A stretch of DNA of 64,000 nt from an uncultured Flavobacteriales bacterium (GCA_905181585.1 CAJIYG010000002.1:1-64000); one strand, 5' to 3'. Shown: positions 30,429-40,443, counted from the stretch's first letter. Made by a program: numbers and translations. The notes: generated from the letters alone by a model not told the origin.

Positions 30429-32464
30429 TTGAGTTTTTTTATCATTGTTAATATTGTTCCAAGCATGACTGTATCTCCTTCATCATCATAAACATCAACC
30501 ATGAATTTTACAATTCCTTTAGATAGGTCGTCATCTTCTCTTCTTTCTTGAGATATTTTTTCTTGAGCAGTGAATCTTACTCCTATTGTTGTTCCCGGAT
30601 AAACAGGTTTAATAAATCTACATTGGTCAATACCATAATTTAATAGTACTGGCCCTTTTGTAGGCTCAACAAATAATCCTGCAGCCTTAGACATTATAAA
30701 ATATCCATGAGCAACTCTTTCAGTAAAAATAGTTCCTTCTAATGAATTTTCGTCCATATGAGCATAAAACTTATCTCCACTTAGTTCTGCAAAATTTTCT
30801 ATATCATCTAAAGTTACTAGGTGTTTATCTGTAATAACTGTATCACCAATTTCTATTTCTTCGAAATGTTTTTTAAATATGTGTTTGCCAGAAGTATTTT
30901 GTTCAGAGCCATATTGATATTGTTTTGTAATAGCTGTAACTGTAGTTGGGTGACCTTGAATAGCAGTTCTTTGTAAGTAATGAAGAATACCTCTTTTTCC
31001 ACCCATTTCTTCTCCACCTCCTGCTCTTCCAGGACCTCCATGCTTTAATAATGGCATAGGCGAACCATGTCCTGTGCTTTCATCAACACATGTCTGATTT
31101 AAAATTAAAATTCTTCCATGCATTGAAGCAGCTCCTAAGACAAACTGTTCAGCGATTTTCATATCCTCTGTTATTATTGAGCAAACTAAAGAGCCTTTTC
31201 CCATTCGAGCAATTTTAATGGCTTCATCAATATTCGAATAAGGCATAATAGTTGCAACAGGACCAAAAGTTTCTATGTCGTGACAATCTAATTTATTTAG
31301 GGGGTCTTCATTTAAAAATAGAATTGGAGAAACAAAGGCTCCTTTATTTTTATTTGCTCCAACAACATTAAATTCTTCGGAGTTTCCATAAACGATATTT
31401 TGACTTTGTTTAAGTTTATTGATATTATTTAAAACATCATTTCTTTGGTTTACTCCAGCAAGAGGTCCCATTTTTACTCCCTCAGAAGCAGGGTCTCCAA
31501 TTATAGTTCTATCTAAGCGTTTCCCAAGTGCAATGTATACATCTTCTATGTATTGTTCTGGAACTATTATTCTTCTTATGGCAGTACATTTTTGACCTGC
31601 TTTAACAGTCATTTCTCTTTGAACTTCCTTTATAAAAATATTAAAATTTACAGATCCTGGTTGAGCATCTATCCCTAATATAGAACAGTTTAAAGAATCA
31701 GCTTCCATATTAAATGGAATAGAGTTTTCAATTAAATTTTTATTTGCTTTTAACTTTTTACCTGTTTCTGCACTACCAGTAAATGTTATCACATCCTCAG
31801 AGCTAGCATAGTCAATTATTCCATTAGCAGACCCACAAATAAGTTGAAGAGCCCCCTTTGGAAGAATATTAGATTTTTCAATTTCTCTGACCATAACCTC
31901 AGTTAAAAAACATGTTAAGGTTGCGGGTTTTACAATTGCAGGAACACCAGCCATTAAATTGACAGATATTTTTTCTAGCATTCCCCATATTGGGAAATTA
32001 TATGCGTTGATATGAATGCAAACACCTTCTTTTGGAACCATTATATGATGTCCAATAAAAGTTCCATTCTTTGAAAGATTAGCAGTTTGGCCATCAATAT
32101 AATATGGAAGATCTGGAAATTCTTTTCTCAAAGAAGCATTAGTAAATATATTTCCAATTCCTCCTTCTATATCGATCCAAGAATCAATTTTTGTTGCTCC
32201 AGTTAATGAACTAACAGAATAAAATTTGTTTTTTATTGAGTGCAGATGTAGAGCTAGTTTTTTTAACATTAAACCCCTTTCTTGGAAAGTCATTTTTCTT
32301 AGTGAAGGGCCTCCGATTTCTCTGGCATATTTCATCATTGCACCAAAATCTAAACCCTTACTTGAAGCAGTAGTTATTTGTTCTCCACTAACAGCATTAA
32401 ATAAAGGAGATCCATCTCCATCTCCCTTAATCCATTTCCCTAAAGCATAATTTTCATTTATCAT
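30425..32464 (-). CDS. paaZ: PaaZ: bifunctional aldehyde dehydrogenase / oxepin-CoA hydrolase
   Basis: 679 residues with two domains. The N-terminal aldehyde dehydrogenase (about 1-520) oxidises 3-oxo-5,6-dehydrosuberyl-CoA semialdehyde with NADP, catalytic Cys293 in GQKCTA and general-base Glu254 in NMEADS. The C-terminal MaoC-like (R)-hydratase (about 535-679) opens the oxepin-CoA ring, with [12 protein letters not shown] and [14 protein letters not shown]. It is the ring-cleavage enzyme of aerobic phenylacetate degradation. Its stop overlaps the PKD gene start and its start overlaps the paaY stop by 4 bases. Confidence 0.93.
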   Translation of the reverse strand: MINENYALGKWIKGDGDGSPLFNAVSGEQITTASSKGLDFGAMMKYAREIGGPSLRKMTFQERGLMLKKLALHLHSIKNKFYSVSSLTGATKIDSWIDIEGGIGNIFTNASLRKEFPDLPYYIDGQTANLSKNGTFIGHHIMVPKEGVCIHINAYNFPIWGMLEKISVNLMAGVPAIVKPATLTCFLTEVMVREIEKSNILPKGALQLICGSANGIIDYASSEDVITFTGSAETGKKLKANKNLIENSIPFNMEADSLNCSILGIDAQPGSVNFNIFIKEVQREMTVKAGQKCTAIRRIIVPEQYIEDVYIALGKRLDRTIIGDPASEGVKMGPLAGVNQRNDVLNNINKLKQSQNIVYGNSEEFNVVGANKNKGAFVSPILFLNEDPLNKLDCHDIETFGPVATIMPYSNIDEAIKIARMGKGSLVCSIITEDMKIAEQFVLGAASMHGRILILNQTCVDESTGHGSPMPLLKHGGPGRAGGGEEMGGKRGILHYLQRTAIQGHPTTVTAITKQYQYGSEQNTSGKHIFKKHFEEIEIGDTVITDKHLVTLDDIENFAELSGDKFYAHMDENSLEGTIFTERVAHGYFIMSKAAGLFVEPTKGPVLLNYGIDQCRFIKPVYPGTTIGVRFTAQEKISQERREDDDLSKGIVKFMVDVYDDEGDTVMLGTILTMIKKLK

Positions 32465-33054
32465 TTGTTAGATTTTTTCCATGTTTCAAATGTTACATTC
32501 TGTATTTTTCTATTTTCTTCTATTTTCTCAAGTGGTTTGCATTCTTTCATGTTGATTTTACACTCTTTTGGAAGCTCATGGTAAAGCTTTGTTCCTTTAG
32601 ATTTCCATTTTATCATTTTATCGGTTACATCTCCAATAATTTTAGCAGGATTACCAACAACTATTTTTCTGTTTTCAATTACGCTCTCACCTTTTACAAA
32701 AGTAAGTGCTCCAATAACACACTCATCTCCAATTATAGAATCATCCATTATAACTGCATTCATTCCAATTAATGTATTAGATCCAATTGTAGCGCCATGT
32801 ATAATAGCGCCGTGACCGATATGAGCATTTTCTTTTAAAATAACATTTTTACCTGGAAAAATATGTATGGTGCAATTGTCTTGTATGTTACATCCATCAT
32901 TAACACTAACTTTTCCCCAATCTCCTCTTATTGAAGCCCCAGGACCTACATAGACATTTTTTCCAATAATAACATTACCTATAATTGTTGCTTCTTTGTG
33001 AACATAAGAAGAAGGGTCTATTACAGGAATAAAACCATCAAATTCATATATCAT
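32461..33054 (-). CDS. paaY: PaaY hexapeptide-repeat thioesterase (gamma carbonic anhydrase fold)
   Basis: 197 residues of left-handed beta-helix repeats (IIGNVIIGKNVYVGPGASIR, NVILKENAHIGHGAIIHG). The histidines in CTIHIFPGKN and HIGHGAIIHG are metal ligands of this fold. In the paa pathway PaaY hydrolyses toxic or dead-end CoA adducts such as 2-hydroxycyclohepta-1,4,6-triene-1-formyl-CoA. 197 residues matches PaaY. Overlaps paaZ (4 bases) and paaJ (4 bases). Confidence 0.85.
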   Translation of the reverse strand: MIYEFDGFIPVIDPSSYVHKEATIIGNVIIGKNVYVGPGASIRGDWGKVSVNDGCNIQDNCTIHIFPGKNVILKENAHIGHGAIIHGATIGSNTLIGMNAVIMDDSIIGDECVIGALTFVKGESVIENRKIVVGNPAKIIGDVTDKMIKWKSKGTKLYHELPKECKINMKECKPLEKIEENRKIQNVTFETWKKSNK

Positions 33055-34256
33055 ATGTTAGTATTTTCAATTATTGTAGCATATCCTTGTCCAACTCCAA
33101 TACACATTGTTATTAAAGCATATTTCTTTTTTGTTCTTTTAAGCTCTAAAGCAGCAGAATGAATAATTCTTGTTCCACTAACTCCAAGTGGATGACCCAG
33201 CGCTATAGCACCGCCATTAGGATTAATTCTATTATCATCATCTTCTAGTCCAAGTTCTCTAATGCATGCAAGTGCCTGAGCAGAAAAAGCTTCATTTATT
33301 TCTATAACATCCATTTGTGAAAGCTTTAATCCTGCTTTTTTTAATGCTTTTAATGATGCTTTAACAGGACCTATTCCCATTATTTTTGGTTCTACTCCAA
33401 CAACCGCAGAAGAGATAATTTTTGCTAAAGAATTTAATTTATATTTTTTTAAAGCATTTTCAGAAGCAATTAGCATTGCAGCAGCACCGTCGTTTAATCC
33501 AGAAGAGTTTCCTGCTGTGACAGAACCATTTTCTTTAAAAGCAGTCCTTAATTTAGATAGTACTGCAATACTTGTGTTTGGACGTATAAATTCATCATTA
33601 GAAAAAATAATATCTTCTTTTTTTCTTTGTGGAATATGTACATTAACAATTTCTTCTTTAAATTTTCCATCAGCCTGTGCTTTGCTTGCCTTCATTTGAG
33701 AATTATAAGCAAATTTGTCTTGATCTTCTCTTGAAATATTAAATCTTTCAACAAGATTTTCCGCAGTTTTCCCCATACTATCTGTTCCAAATAATTCTTT
33801 CATTTTTGGATTTACAAATCTCCAACCAAAAGAAGAGTCAAACATTTTTGAATCTCTTCCAAAAGGAGTAGATGCTTTAGAAATAACCCAAGGCCCTCTA
33901 GTCATATTTTCTACTCCACCTGCAATGAAAAGATCACCATCTCCTGTTTGTATTGCCCTATGAGCATGTATAACAGCTGACATTCCAGATGCACACAATC
34001 TATTGACTGTTTCTCCTGGCACTGTAAATGGTATGCCAGCAAGTAAAAGTGACATTCTTGCAATATTTCTATTATCCTCACCTGCTTGATTTGCACAACC
34101 TATAATAACATCATCAATTTCTTTTGGATCAATTAAATTTCTTTTCAATAACTCTTTAAGAGTAATTGCAGATAAATCATCAGTTCTTATATCTTTTAAT
34201 GTGCCCCCAAAGTTTCCAATAGGTGTTCTAACTGCGTCAATAATATATGTATTCAT
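33051..34256 (-). CDS. paaJ: PaaJ 3-oxoadipyl-CoA / 3-oxo-5,6-dehydrosuberyl-CoA thiolase
   Basis: About 401 residues from MNTYIIDAVRTPIGNFGGTL, the thiolase start; the frame also opens five codons earlier. Acylation Cys in NRLCASGMSAV, then INEAFSAQALACI, GGAIALGHPLGVSGTRI (catalytic His) and the C-terminal catalytic Cys in CIGVGQG. It cleaves the beta-ketoadipyl-type intermediates to acetyl-CoA and succinyl-CoA. The preferred start lies 6 bases after the end of paaI. Confidence 0.92.
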   Translation of the reverse strand: MNTYIIDAVRTPIGNFGGTLKDIRTDDLSAITLKELLKRNLIDPKEIDDVIIGCANQAGEDNRNIARMSLLLAGIPFTVPGETVNRLCASGMSAVIHAHRAIQTGDGDLFIAGGVENMTRGPWVISKASTPFGRDSKMFDSSFGWRFVNPKMKELFGTDSMGKTAENLVERFNISREDQDKFAYNSQMKASKAQADGKFKEEIVNVHIPQRKKEDIIFSNDEFIRPNTSIAVLSKLRTAFKENGSVTAGNSSGLNDGAAAMLIASENALKKYKLNSLAKIISSAVVGVEPKIMGIGPVKASLKALKKAGLKLSQMDVIEINEAFSAQALACIRELGLEDDDNRINPNGGAIALGHPLGVSGTRIIHSAALELKRTKKKYALITMCIGVGQGYATIIENTNI

Positions 34257-34261
34257 AATAA

Positions 34262-34672
34262 TTAATTCCAATTTTTATCAGAAAAAAGAACAGTCCCTTT
34301 AAATTGAGCAACTGTTAAGTTTTCTTGGTTTGTAATTTCAATAGAATAGAGTCCGATTTTTGATGTTTTATTTAATTCTTTTGTATAGGCAGTAAGTTTA
34401 TCTCCACAAAGTACTTTATTAGTATGAGAAATAGAAGTTTCAATTGAAACTGCCTTTTTACCGTGTGAATTAGCTGCAAAAGCTAAGGCCGAGTCTGCTA
34501 GAGAATAACAAGTTCCACCATGAGCAATATCAAAACCATTAAGCATTTCTTTTTTTACTGTTAGAGATAATATACAAGAGCCCTTTTGAATATCTTCAAT
34601 TTTTATTCCTAACCACTTGCTAAAGGAATCTTTCTCCATCATTTGATTGATTATTTGATCAGGGCTTAACAT
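34262..34672 (-). CDS. paaI: PaaI hydroxyphenylacetyl-CoA thioesterase
   Basis: 136 residues of the hotdog fold. FDIAHGGTCYSLADSALAFA is the PaaI/YdiI core with HGG followed by D, and AVSIETSISHTN the second motif. It hydrolyses CoA esters that cannot proceed, freeing CoA. Its first base (34672) is the last base of paaH, so the two are tightly coupled. Confidence 0.9.
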   Translation of the reverse strand: MLSPDQIINQMMEKDSFSKWLGIKIEDIQKGSCILSLTVKKEMLNGFDIAHGGTCYSLADSALAFAANSHGKKAVSIETSISHTNKVLCGDKLTAYTKELNKTSKIGLYSIEITNQENLTVAQFKGTVLFSDKNWN

Positions 34673-35823
34673 TAGAAGAATGTTTTATTTTCAGAGGATA
34701 ATTGCGCTAAAATAGGAGAGGGTCTATACCTATCTTCGCAATATTTATTATTCAACTCTTTTAATATTTTTAAAATATTATCTATGCCAATCTCATCTGC
34801 CCAACTTAGAAGACCTTTTGGGTAATTAACTCCTCTTGTCATAGCTAAATCAATATCTTCTTTGGAAGCAATATTAAGAAAAAGAGCATCTGCTGCTTCA
34901 TTAATAAGCATAGATAAGACTCTTAAAACAATTTTTTTTCCTTCTTCTCTATTTGTATTAATTTTCTTTTCAGTCAAATTTTTGTAGTCATAGAATCCTT
35001 TACCAGATTTTTTCCCTAAAAAACCTGCTTCCATTAATCTCTTTTGTGTGAATGAAGGTTTATATCTTGGGTCATAATAAAACTCTTTAAATACTGTTTC
35101 TGTAACTGTATAATTTATATCATTTCCAATATAATCCATTAGCTCAAATGGTCCCATTTTAAAGCCTCCAATTTCTTTTAATGCCCAATCAATTGTTTCA
35201 AAATTAGCAATACCCTCTTCATAGATTCTTAAAGATTCACCATAAAAAGGTCTTGCAACCCTATTAACAATAAAACCTGGGGTATCTTTTGCTATTACAA
35301 CAGTTTTACCAAGATCTATTAAGAATTCTTTTGATTTTTCAAGTGTTGATTGCGAAGTTTGAATAGCAGGAATAACTTCAACTAAAGGCATTAAATTAGC
35401 AGGATTAAAAAAATGTATTCCAATAACTCTATCGTTTTTAACACAACTACTAGCAATTGAAGCAATTGATAGTGATGAGGTATTTGAAGCAATAATACAT
35501 TCGCTGGAAACTAATTCTTCAATATCTTTAAAAACCTTTTTTTTGATATCTAAATTCTCAATTATTGCTTCTATAACAAAATCAGAATTTTTTATATCAC
35601 TTAAATCATTTGAAAAATTTAAATTTTTAGTTATTGTATTTTTATTTTCTTCAGAATATTTTCCTTTTTGGACAAGTTTTTCTAATAGCTTAAAAAGCTT
35701 TTCTTTTCCTGATTTTAAAGATTCATTTGAGGAATCAATAATAAAAACCTTATGATTTTTTTCAGCACATGCATGAGCAATTCCTATACCCATTGTGCCA
35801 GATCCTATAATACTTAATTCCAT
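34672..35823 (-). CDS. paaH: PaaH 3-hydroxyacyl-CoA dehydrogenase
   Basis: 383 residues. NAD-binding GSGTMG at 7-12, catalytic region VIGIHFFNPANLMPLVEVI with the conserved His, and the C-terminal helical domains (DTPGFIVNRVARPFYGESLR, then GGFKMGPFELMDYIG). It oxidises 3-hydroxyadipyl-CoA to the 3-oxo ester in the pathway. The length is longer than a single-domain enzyme but matches the two-C-domain form (the second C-domain begins near MLINEAADALF). Confidence 0.9.
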   Translation of the reverse strand: MELSIIGSGTMGIGIAHACAEKNHKVFIIDSSNESLKSGKEKLFKLLEKLVQKGKYSEENKNTITKNLNFSNDLSDIKNSDFVIEAIIENLDIKKKVFKDIEELVSSECIIASNTSSLSIASIASSCVKNDRVIGIHFFNPANLMPLVEVIPAIQTSQSTLEKSKEFLIDLGKTVVIAKDTPGFIVNRVARPFYGESLRIYEEGIANFETIDWALKEIGGFKMGPFELMDYIGNDINYTVTETVFKEFYYDPRYKPSFTQKRLMEAGFLGKKSGKGFYDYKNLTEKKINTNREEGKKIVLRVLSMLINEAADALFLNIASKEDIDLAMTRGVNYPKGLLSWADEIGIDNILKILKELNNKYCEDRYRPSPILAQLSSENKTFF

Positions 35824-35825
35824 AT

Positions 35826-36596
35826 TTAGTTTCCTTTAAAATTTGGTTTTCTCTTCTCTAAAAAAGAATTTACTCCTTCTTTGTAATCATTAGTGTTTCC
35901 CGCGATAACTTGATGGTTTTCTTCATCGTCTAATTGTTTTTCTAATGAATTAGTTAGAGAAAGATTAAGTAAGTTTTTAGTAAGAGCTAAAGCTTTTGTG
36001 GGCATGTTAGCTAGCTTATTTGCTAATTTAATTGTTTCTTCTTCAAAGGTTTCCTCACTAAAAACTTTATATATCATTCCAATTCTTTCAGCTTCTTTAG
36101 CAGATATTGCTTCACCAGTCATCATAAGAGCAGATGCTTTATTCATTCCGATTAGCCTAGGAAGAAAATAAGTACTTCCACTATCAGGAATCAAGCCAAT
36201 TTTACTGAATGCCTGAACAAACGAAGCGTTCTCTTTTGCAATAACAATATCACAACTAAGAGCTATTGATGCTCCCGCTCCTGCAGCAACACCATTTACA
36301 GCACAAATAATTGGTTTTTCCAGCTTCCTTATTTTTTTAATTATAGGATTATAATGTTCATTTACTATTTTTTGCAAGCCTGGGCCATTAGGATCTGTCG
36401 CTTCTTTAAGGTCTTGACCTGCACAAAATGCTTTACCCTTAGCAGTTAAAACCACTGCTCTAATTTCATTATCGCTTTGGCATAAACTAATTTTTTCTTG
36501 TAACTCAAGAGCCATTTCTTTTACAAATGAATGATATTTGTCTGGTCTATCAAGTAGTATGTAGGCAACATTATTTTTAATTTCAAATGAGATCAT
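35826..36596 (-). CDS. paaG: PaaG 1,2-epoxyphenylacetyl-CoA isomerase
   Basis: 256 residues, crotonase superfamily. FCAGQDLKEATDPNGPGLQK and NGVAAGAGASIALSCDIVIA form the oxyanion hole, and IGLIPDSGSTYFLPRLIG contains the catalytic Asp of the PaaG class. It converts ring-1,2-epoxyphenylacetyl-CoA to oxepin-CoA. It lies 68 bases after paaD and 2 bases before paaH. Confidence 0.88.
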   Translation of the reverse strand: MISFEIKNNVAYILLDRPDKYHSFVKEMALELQEKISLCQSDNEIRAVVLTAKGKAFCAGQDLKEATDPNGPGLQKIVNEHYNPIIKKIRKLEKPIICAVNGVAAGAGASIALSCDIVIAKENASFVQAFSKIGLIPDSGSTYFLPRLIGMNKASALMMTGEAISAKEAERIGMIYKVFSEETFEEETIKLANKLANMPTKALALTKNLLNLSLTNSLEKQLDDEENHQVIAGNTNDYKEGVNSFLEKRKPNFKGN

Positions 36597-36664
36597 GATT
36601 ATAAAAGTTTATGTTGTAAAGATAATAAATGAGGTTAATATTCTCTTAAATAGAGCCTAAAACC

Positions 36665-37117
36665 TTATATACATTTAAAATGTTCAAATGGTTCTAAACA
36701 GTCGGAACATTTATATAGGGCTTTGCAAGCGGTAGCTCCAAATTCACTTATTAGTTCAATACTTTTAGAATTACATTGTGGACATTGCGCAATTTTCTCA
36801 GGAGGAGAGATTCCGTATTTTTTTAATTTTGCTTTTGTTTTATCATTCATCCAGTCTGTTGTCCAAGCTGGTTTGTAGACAATAATCATCTTAAAATTTA
36901 AGATGTTATTATTAATTAGTTCAGTATGGATATCATCTTGAAATGTTTTTACTGCTGGACATCCAGAATAAGTGGGTGTTACAGAAATAACGTACTCATT
37001 ATTTATAAATTGGATATCTCTTATTACACCCAATTCAACAACGGAAATTACAGGAATTTCTGGATCTGGAACATTGTCTAATAATTCCCAGATTTTTTGG
37101 ATATTACCACTTTGCAT
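36665..37117 (-). CDS. paaD: PaaD phenylacetyl-CoA epoxidase maturation subunit
   Basis: About 150 residues (from MQSGNIQKIWELLDNVPDPE) of the MIP18/PaaD family. VPDPEIPVISVVELGVIRDI is the DUF59 block and the C-terminal zinc-finger-like segment has two Cys pairs (CPQCNSK, CSDCLEPFEHFKC). PaaD helps assemble the Fe-S centre needed for the oxygenase system. The longer frame begins at 37153, overlapping paaC deeply; I prefer the Met after paaC's end region, which gives a 14-base overlap. Confidence 0.88.
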   Translation of the reverse strand: MQSGNIQKIWELLDNVPDPEIPVISVVELGVIRDIQFINNEYVISVTPTYSGCPAVKTFQDDIHTELINNNILNFKMIIVYKPAWTTDWMNDKTKAKLKKYGISPPEKIAQCPQCNSKSIELISEFGATACKALYKCSDCLEPFEHFKCI

Positions 37118-37850
37118 CAGGGTAAGCTCTTGGGAGATATTGCATTTCAGCAAGCATTTTTCCTAGTAATTCAGTATGAAGTCCTTTTTTGCTTCCAGTC
37201 ATCATGTAAGAATCTTTTGGTCTATTAATTTTAGCTTCCAATAGAACCTGGTTTACTATAATATCCCATTCATCTTTTAATTTAATATTATTCACACCAA
37301 TTTTATTAGCATACATTAAATTATCTAGATCATCCATTTCAAAGAATTCACCAGTAAATTTCCAAATATTTTCTATTGATTTCTGAACTTTTTCTTTGCT
37401 TTTATCTGTGCCATCTCCTAATCTTATTAACCAATTTTTGGAATGTCTTAAATGGTATGAGACTTCTTTAATTGATTTATTTGCAATAGCAGCTAAAGTT
37501 TCATCCTCACTTTTAGAAAGTTCTTGATAGAAGAGCATAAAATAAGTATCGCATAAAAATTGTCTTACCATTGTATCCCCAAAATGTCCATTTTCCTGCT
37601 CACAAATTTGAAGGTTATAAAATTCTCTTTCATTTCTTTTGAATGCAAGATCATCAGCAGTTCTAGATCCATCTATTTTAGAGGCATATTCTAATAATCC
37701 ATTTGCTTGTCCGAATAAATCTAGAGAAATATTTGAGAGAGCTATGTCCTCTTCAAGGGTAGGTCCTTTGGAACACCATTCTGATAATCTTTGTCCTAAG
37801 ATTAATGATGTGTCCGCAATTCTTAGTGTGTATTTTAATAAATCTTGCAT
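37104..37850 (-). CDS. paaC: PaaC phenylacetyl-CoA epoxidase structural subunit
   Basis: 248 residues, ferritin-like fold that supports PaaA. EDIALSNISLDLFGQANGLLEY and QICEQENGHFGDTMVRQFLCDT are characteristic; metal ligands are partly degenerate, as is normal for the non-catalytic subunit. The stop overlaps paaD and the start abuts paaB at 37851. Confidence 0.9.
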   Translation of the reverse strand: MQDLLKYTLRIADTSLILGQRLSEWCSKGPTLEEDIALSNISLDLFGQANGLLEYASKIDGSRTADDLAFKRNEREFYNLQICEQENGHFGDTMVRQFLCDTYFMLFYQELSKSEDETLAAIANKSIKEVSYHLRHSKNWLIRLGDGTDKSKEKVQKSIENIWKFTGEFFEMDDLDNLMYANKIGVNNIKLKDEWDIIVNQVLLEAKINRPKDSYMMTGSKKGLHTELLGKMLAEMQYLPRAYPDAKW

Positions 37851-38138
37851 TTATATATGTTTAGCCCCTTCAGGCATTTTATAAAATGTTGGGTGTCTAT
37901 AAACTTTATCATTAGATGGATCAAAAAATGATGTTTCATCTTCTGGAACGGAAGAAACGATATGTTCAGATTTTACCACCCAAATGCAAGAGCCTTCATT
38001 TCTTCTAGTGTATAGGTCTCTGGCATTTTGTAGAGCCATTTCTTTGTCTTCAGCATGTACATTTCCAAAGTGTTTGTGTGCTAATCCATTTTTACTTTGA
38101 ATAAAAACTTCCCAAACTGTTGATTTGTCCTTTGTCAT
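37851..38138 (-). CDS. paaB: PaaB phenylacetyl-CoA epoxidase subunit
   Basis: 95 residues from MTKDKSTVWEVFIQ, the usual PaaB start; an upstream in-frame Met at 38183 would overlap paaA by 35 bases. GLAHKHFGNVHAEDKEMAL and NARDLYTRRNEGSCIWVV are diagnostic. PaaB bridges PaaAC heterodimers. Stop and next start are adjacent. Confidence 0.9.
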   Translation of the reverse strand: MTKDKSTVWEVFIQSKNGLAHKHFGNVHAEDKEMALQNARDLYTRRNEGSCIWVVKSEHIVSSVPEDETSFFDPSNDKVYRHPTFYKMPEGAKHI

Positions 38139-38148
38139 TTTATCCTTA

Positions 38149-39060
38149 TTATTTTTGTTTTTTTGAATATGCTTTGGCAGCATCTCTTACCCATTCTCCA
38201 TCTTTATGTGCCTTGATATGATGATTTAATCTTTGCTCATTGCATGGGCCATTTCCTTCAACTACACTCCAGAATTCTTCCCAATCAATTTCACCAAAAT
38301 CATAAGATTTTTTTTCTTCATTCCATTTTAAGTCTGGATCTGGAATAGTTAAATCAAGGATTTCAGCTTGTCCAACTGTTTTATTTATAAAATCTTGTCT
38401 AAGCTCATCATTTGTTTTTCTTTTTATCTTCCATTTCATTGCTTTACCAGATCTTGGAGATTCAGAATCATGAGGGCCAAACATCATTATAGAAGGCCAC
38501 CAGAATCTATTTAAAGCGTCTTGAGCCATTTCTTTTTGTTCTTTAGTTCCTTTGGCCATCTCAGCAATTATTTCATAACCTTGCCTTTGATGAAAGCTTT
38601 CTTCCTTACATATTTTAACCATGCCTCTTGAATATGGGCCATATGAAGTTTTTTGTAATGAAACTTGATTTACAATTGCCGCGCCATCTACTAACCAGCC
38701 AATAGCTCCCATATCTGCCCAGGTAAGGGTTGGGTAATTAAAAATACTTGAATACTTTGCTTTGCCAAGATGTAATTGCTCATTAAGCTCTTCTCTAGAA
38801 ATTCCAAGGGTTTCGCAGGCACTATATAAATAAAGCCCATGACCTGCTTCATCCTGAACTTTTGCCAGTAAAATCATTTTTGCTCTCAGAGAAGGAGCTC
38901 GAGATATCCAATTCCCTTCTGGTTGCATGCCGATAATTTCAGAATGAGCATGTTGTGAAATTTGTCTGATTAGATGTTTTCTGTATCCATCTGGCATCCA
39001 ATCTTTAGGTTCAATTTTTTTTTCTGAATCTATTTTTTGTTGAAAAATTACTTCACTCAT
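38149..39060 (-). CDS. paaA: PaaA phenylacetyl-CoA epoxidase catalytic subunit
   Basis: 303 residues. Di-iron catalytic subunit that adds one oxygen across the ring of phenylacetyl-CoA. Ligands are visible in [18 protein letters not shown] (Glu41 region) and [12 protein letters not shown] (ExxH, Glu71 and His74), then [15 protein letters not shown]. The start follows a good minus-strand promoter (39084-39114). It is the first gene of the long minus-strand run. Confidence 0.95.
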   Translation of the reverse strand: MSEVIFQQKIDSEKKIEPKDWMPDGYRKHLIRQISQHAHSEIIGMQPEGNWISRAPSLRAKMILLAKVQDEAGHGLYLYSACETLGISREELNEQLHLGKAKYSSIFNYPTLTWADMGAIGWLVDGAAIVNQVSLQKTSYGPYSRGMVKICKEESFHQRQGYEIIAEMAKGTKEQKEMAQDALNRFWWPSIMMFGPHDSESPRSGKAMKWKIKRKTNDELRQDFINKTVGQAEILDLTIPDPDLKWNEEKKSYDFGEIDWEEFWSVVEGNGPCNEQRLNHHIKAHKDGEWVRDAAKAYSKKQK

Positions 39061-39083
39061 TTTTTTTTATTTTTTTAACTTTT

Positions 39084-39114
39084 CAAAGTTATTGAAAATA
39101 TATTACTTTTCAAT
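39084..39114 (-). promoter_or_regulatory. paaA promoter (TTG-N19-TAACTTTG)
   Basis: On the minus strand a -33 TTG (39111-39113) is followed after 19 bases by TAACTTTG (39084-39091), matching the Bacteroidota housekeeping-sigma consensus in both element and spacing. The leader to ATG 39060 would be about 15-20 bases. I see no obvious operator repeat. Confidence 0.65.
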
Positions 39115-39159
39115 TTAAATTTTTTCAATTAATTTTTTAATTCAAGTTTTTAAATATTA

Positions 39160-39167
39160 TACTTTTG
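39160..39167 (+). promoter_or_regulatory. paaE -7 element (TACTTTTG)
   Basis: TACTTTTG ends 12 bases before ATG 39180, so paaE would have a very short leader. No -33 TTG is seen. Together with the paaA promoter this makes 39061-39179 a divergent control region. Confidence 0.45.
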
Positions 39168-39179
39168 CAAAAAAAATAA

Positions 39180-40238
39180 ATGAGTAAATTTTATTCTCTT
39201 CCCGTTTTATCAATTAGAAATTTAACTTCTGACGCTGTTTGTATAAAATTAGATACATCAAAATTTGATGCAGATCTTTTTAATTTTATTTCAGGACAGT
39301 ATATTACTATTGATCATAATATTAATAATGAAGATGTAAGACGTGCTTATTCAATTTCTTCCTCACCAGAAGAAGGTTTGGAGGTTGGTGTTAAATTGGT
39401 TCAAGGGGGTTTAATGTCAACATTTTTAAATAGAGAATTAAAATTAGGGGATACTTTAAAAGTTATGCCACCTGTTGGTGATTTTGTTTTAGATGTGAAT
39501 GATAATAATTCTAATTCATATGTCGGTATCTGTTCAGGCAGTGGTATAACACCAATCCTTTCAATGATTAAAAATGTTTTAAAATTAGAGTCAAATAGCT
39601 CTTTTTCTTTAATTTATGGAAATAAGTCTGTTGATTCAACTATGTTTTCAGAGGAACTAAATGCATTAGATAAGCTGTTTGGAGATAGGCTTAGAATAAT
39701 TAACCTTTATTCAAGAGAGAAAGTTAATGGAGCCTTAGAAGGTAGAATAGATGAAGGTAATCTTAACAATATATTTAATCTATCTAAAGAAATATTTAGT
39801 TCAGATTCATACTTTCTTTGTGGTCCTGGTGATATGATAGAAACAGTTAGTTCTTTTTTAGAGTCAAAAGAAATTGATAAAAACAAAATAAATTTTGAAT
39901 TGTTTTCTTCTCCAACTATTTCTGATGATTCTGAGCCAGTATTAGCAAGTGATACTGTTTTCAATGTTACAATTTGTATGGATGGAGATGATTTTGATTT
40001 TGAACTGGCACAAAATGGAGATTCGATTTTAGATGCAGCAATACAAGCTGGTGCTGATGTTCCATATTCTTGTAAAGGTGGTGTTTGTTCTGTATGTAAA
40101 GCAAAAGTAATGGAGGGTAGTGCCTCAATGAATATTAATTATTCGCTTTCTGAAGAAGATGTTGAAGAGGGCTATATTTTAACTTGTCAAGCCCATCCAA
40201 CCTCTAATAATTTAGTTGTTGATTACGACGAGATATAA
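39180..40238 (+). CDS. paaE: PaaE phenylacetyl-CoA epoxidase reductase subunit
   Basis: 352 residues. Ferredoxin-NADP reductase-type N-half with FAD site RRAYSISSSPEEG and nucleotide site CSGSGITPILSMI, then a plant-type 2Fe-2S domain with Cys298, Cys303, Cys306 (CKGGVCSVC) and Cys336. It passes electrons from NADPH to the di-iron site of PaaA. It is transcribed away from paaABCD, unlike the classical paaABCDE order. No gene follows on the same strand until 40466. Confidence 0.93.
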   Translation: MSKFYSLPVLSIRNLTSDAVCIKLDTSKFDADLFNFISGQYITIDHNINNEDVRRAYSISSSPEEGLEVGVKLVQGGLMSTFLNRELKLGDTLKVMPPVGDFVLDVNDNNSNSYVGICSGSGITPILSMIKNVLKLESNSSFSLIYGNKSVDSTMFSEELNALDKLFGDRLRIINLYSREKVNGALEGRIDEGNLNNIFNLSKEIFSSDSYFLCGPGDMIETVSSFLESKEIDKNKINFELFSSPTISDDSEPVLASDTVFNVTICMDGDDFDFELAQNGDSILDAAIQAGADVPYSCKGGVCSVCKAKVMEGSASMNINYSLSEEDVEEGYILTCQAHPTSNNLVVDYDEI

Positions 40239-40435
40239 TTAAATTAGCTCTGTAGCGTATTGTTGGGTCTAGTTTTGTTGCCTAATTTTGCAAAAGAATT
40301 TATAAAAATTTATAGTTTTAATTTATTTGGAAATATAAGTTTTATGAGGCTATTATATCATGGATTGTTGTTTTTTATAAATTAGAGTTGTAAGTTAATT
40401 AATTTTTTATTTTTATTTTCTGCAATCTATCATAT

Positions 40436-40443
40436 TATGTTTG
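40436..40443 (+). promoter_or_regulatory. Bacteroidota -7 element (TATGTTTG) before the secreted PKD gene
   Basis: TATGTTTG ends 22 bases before ATG 40466. The 227-base gap behind paaE otherwise holds nothing I can identify. Confidence 0.4.
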
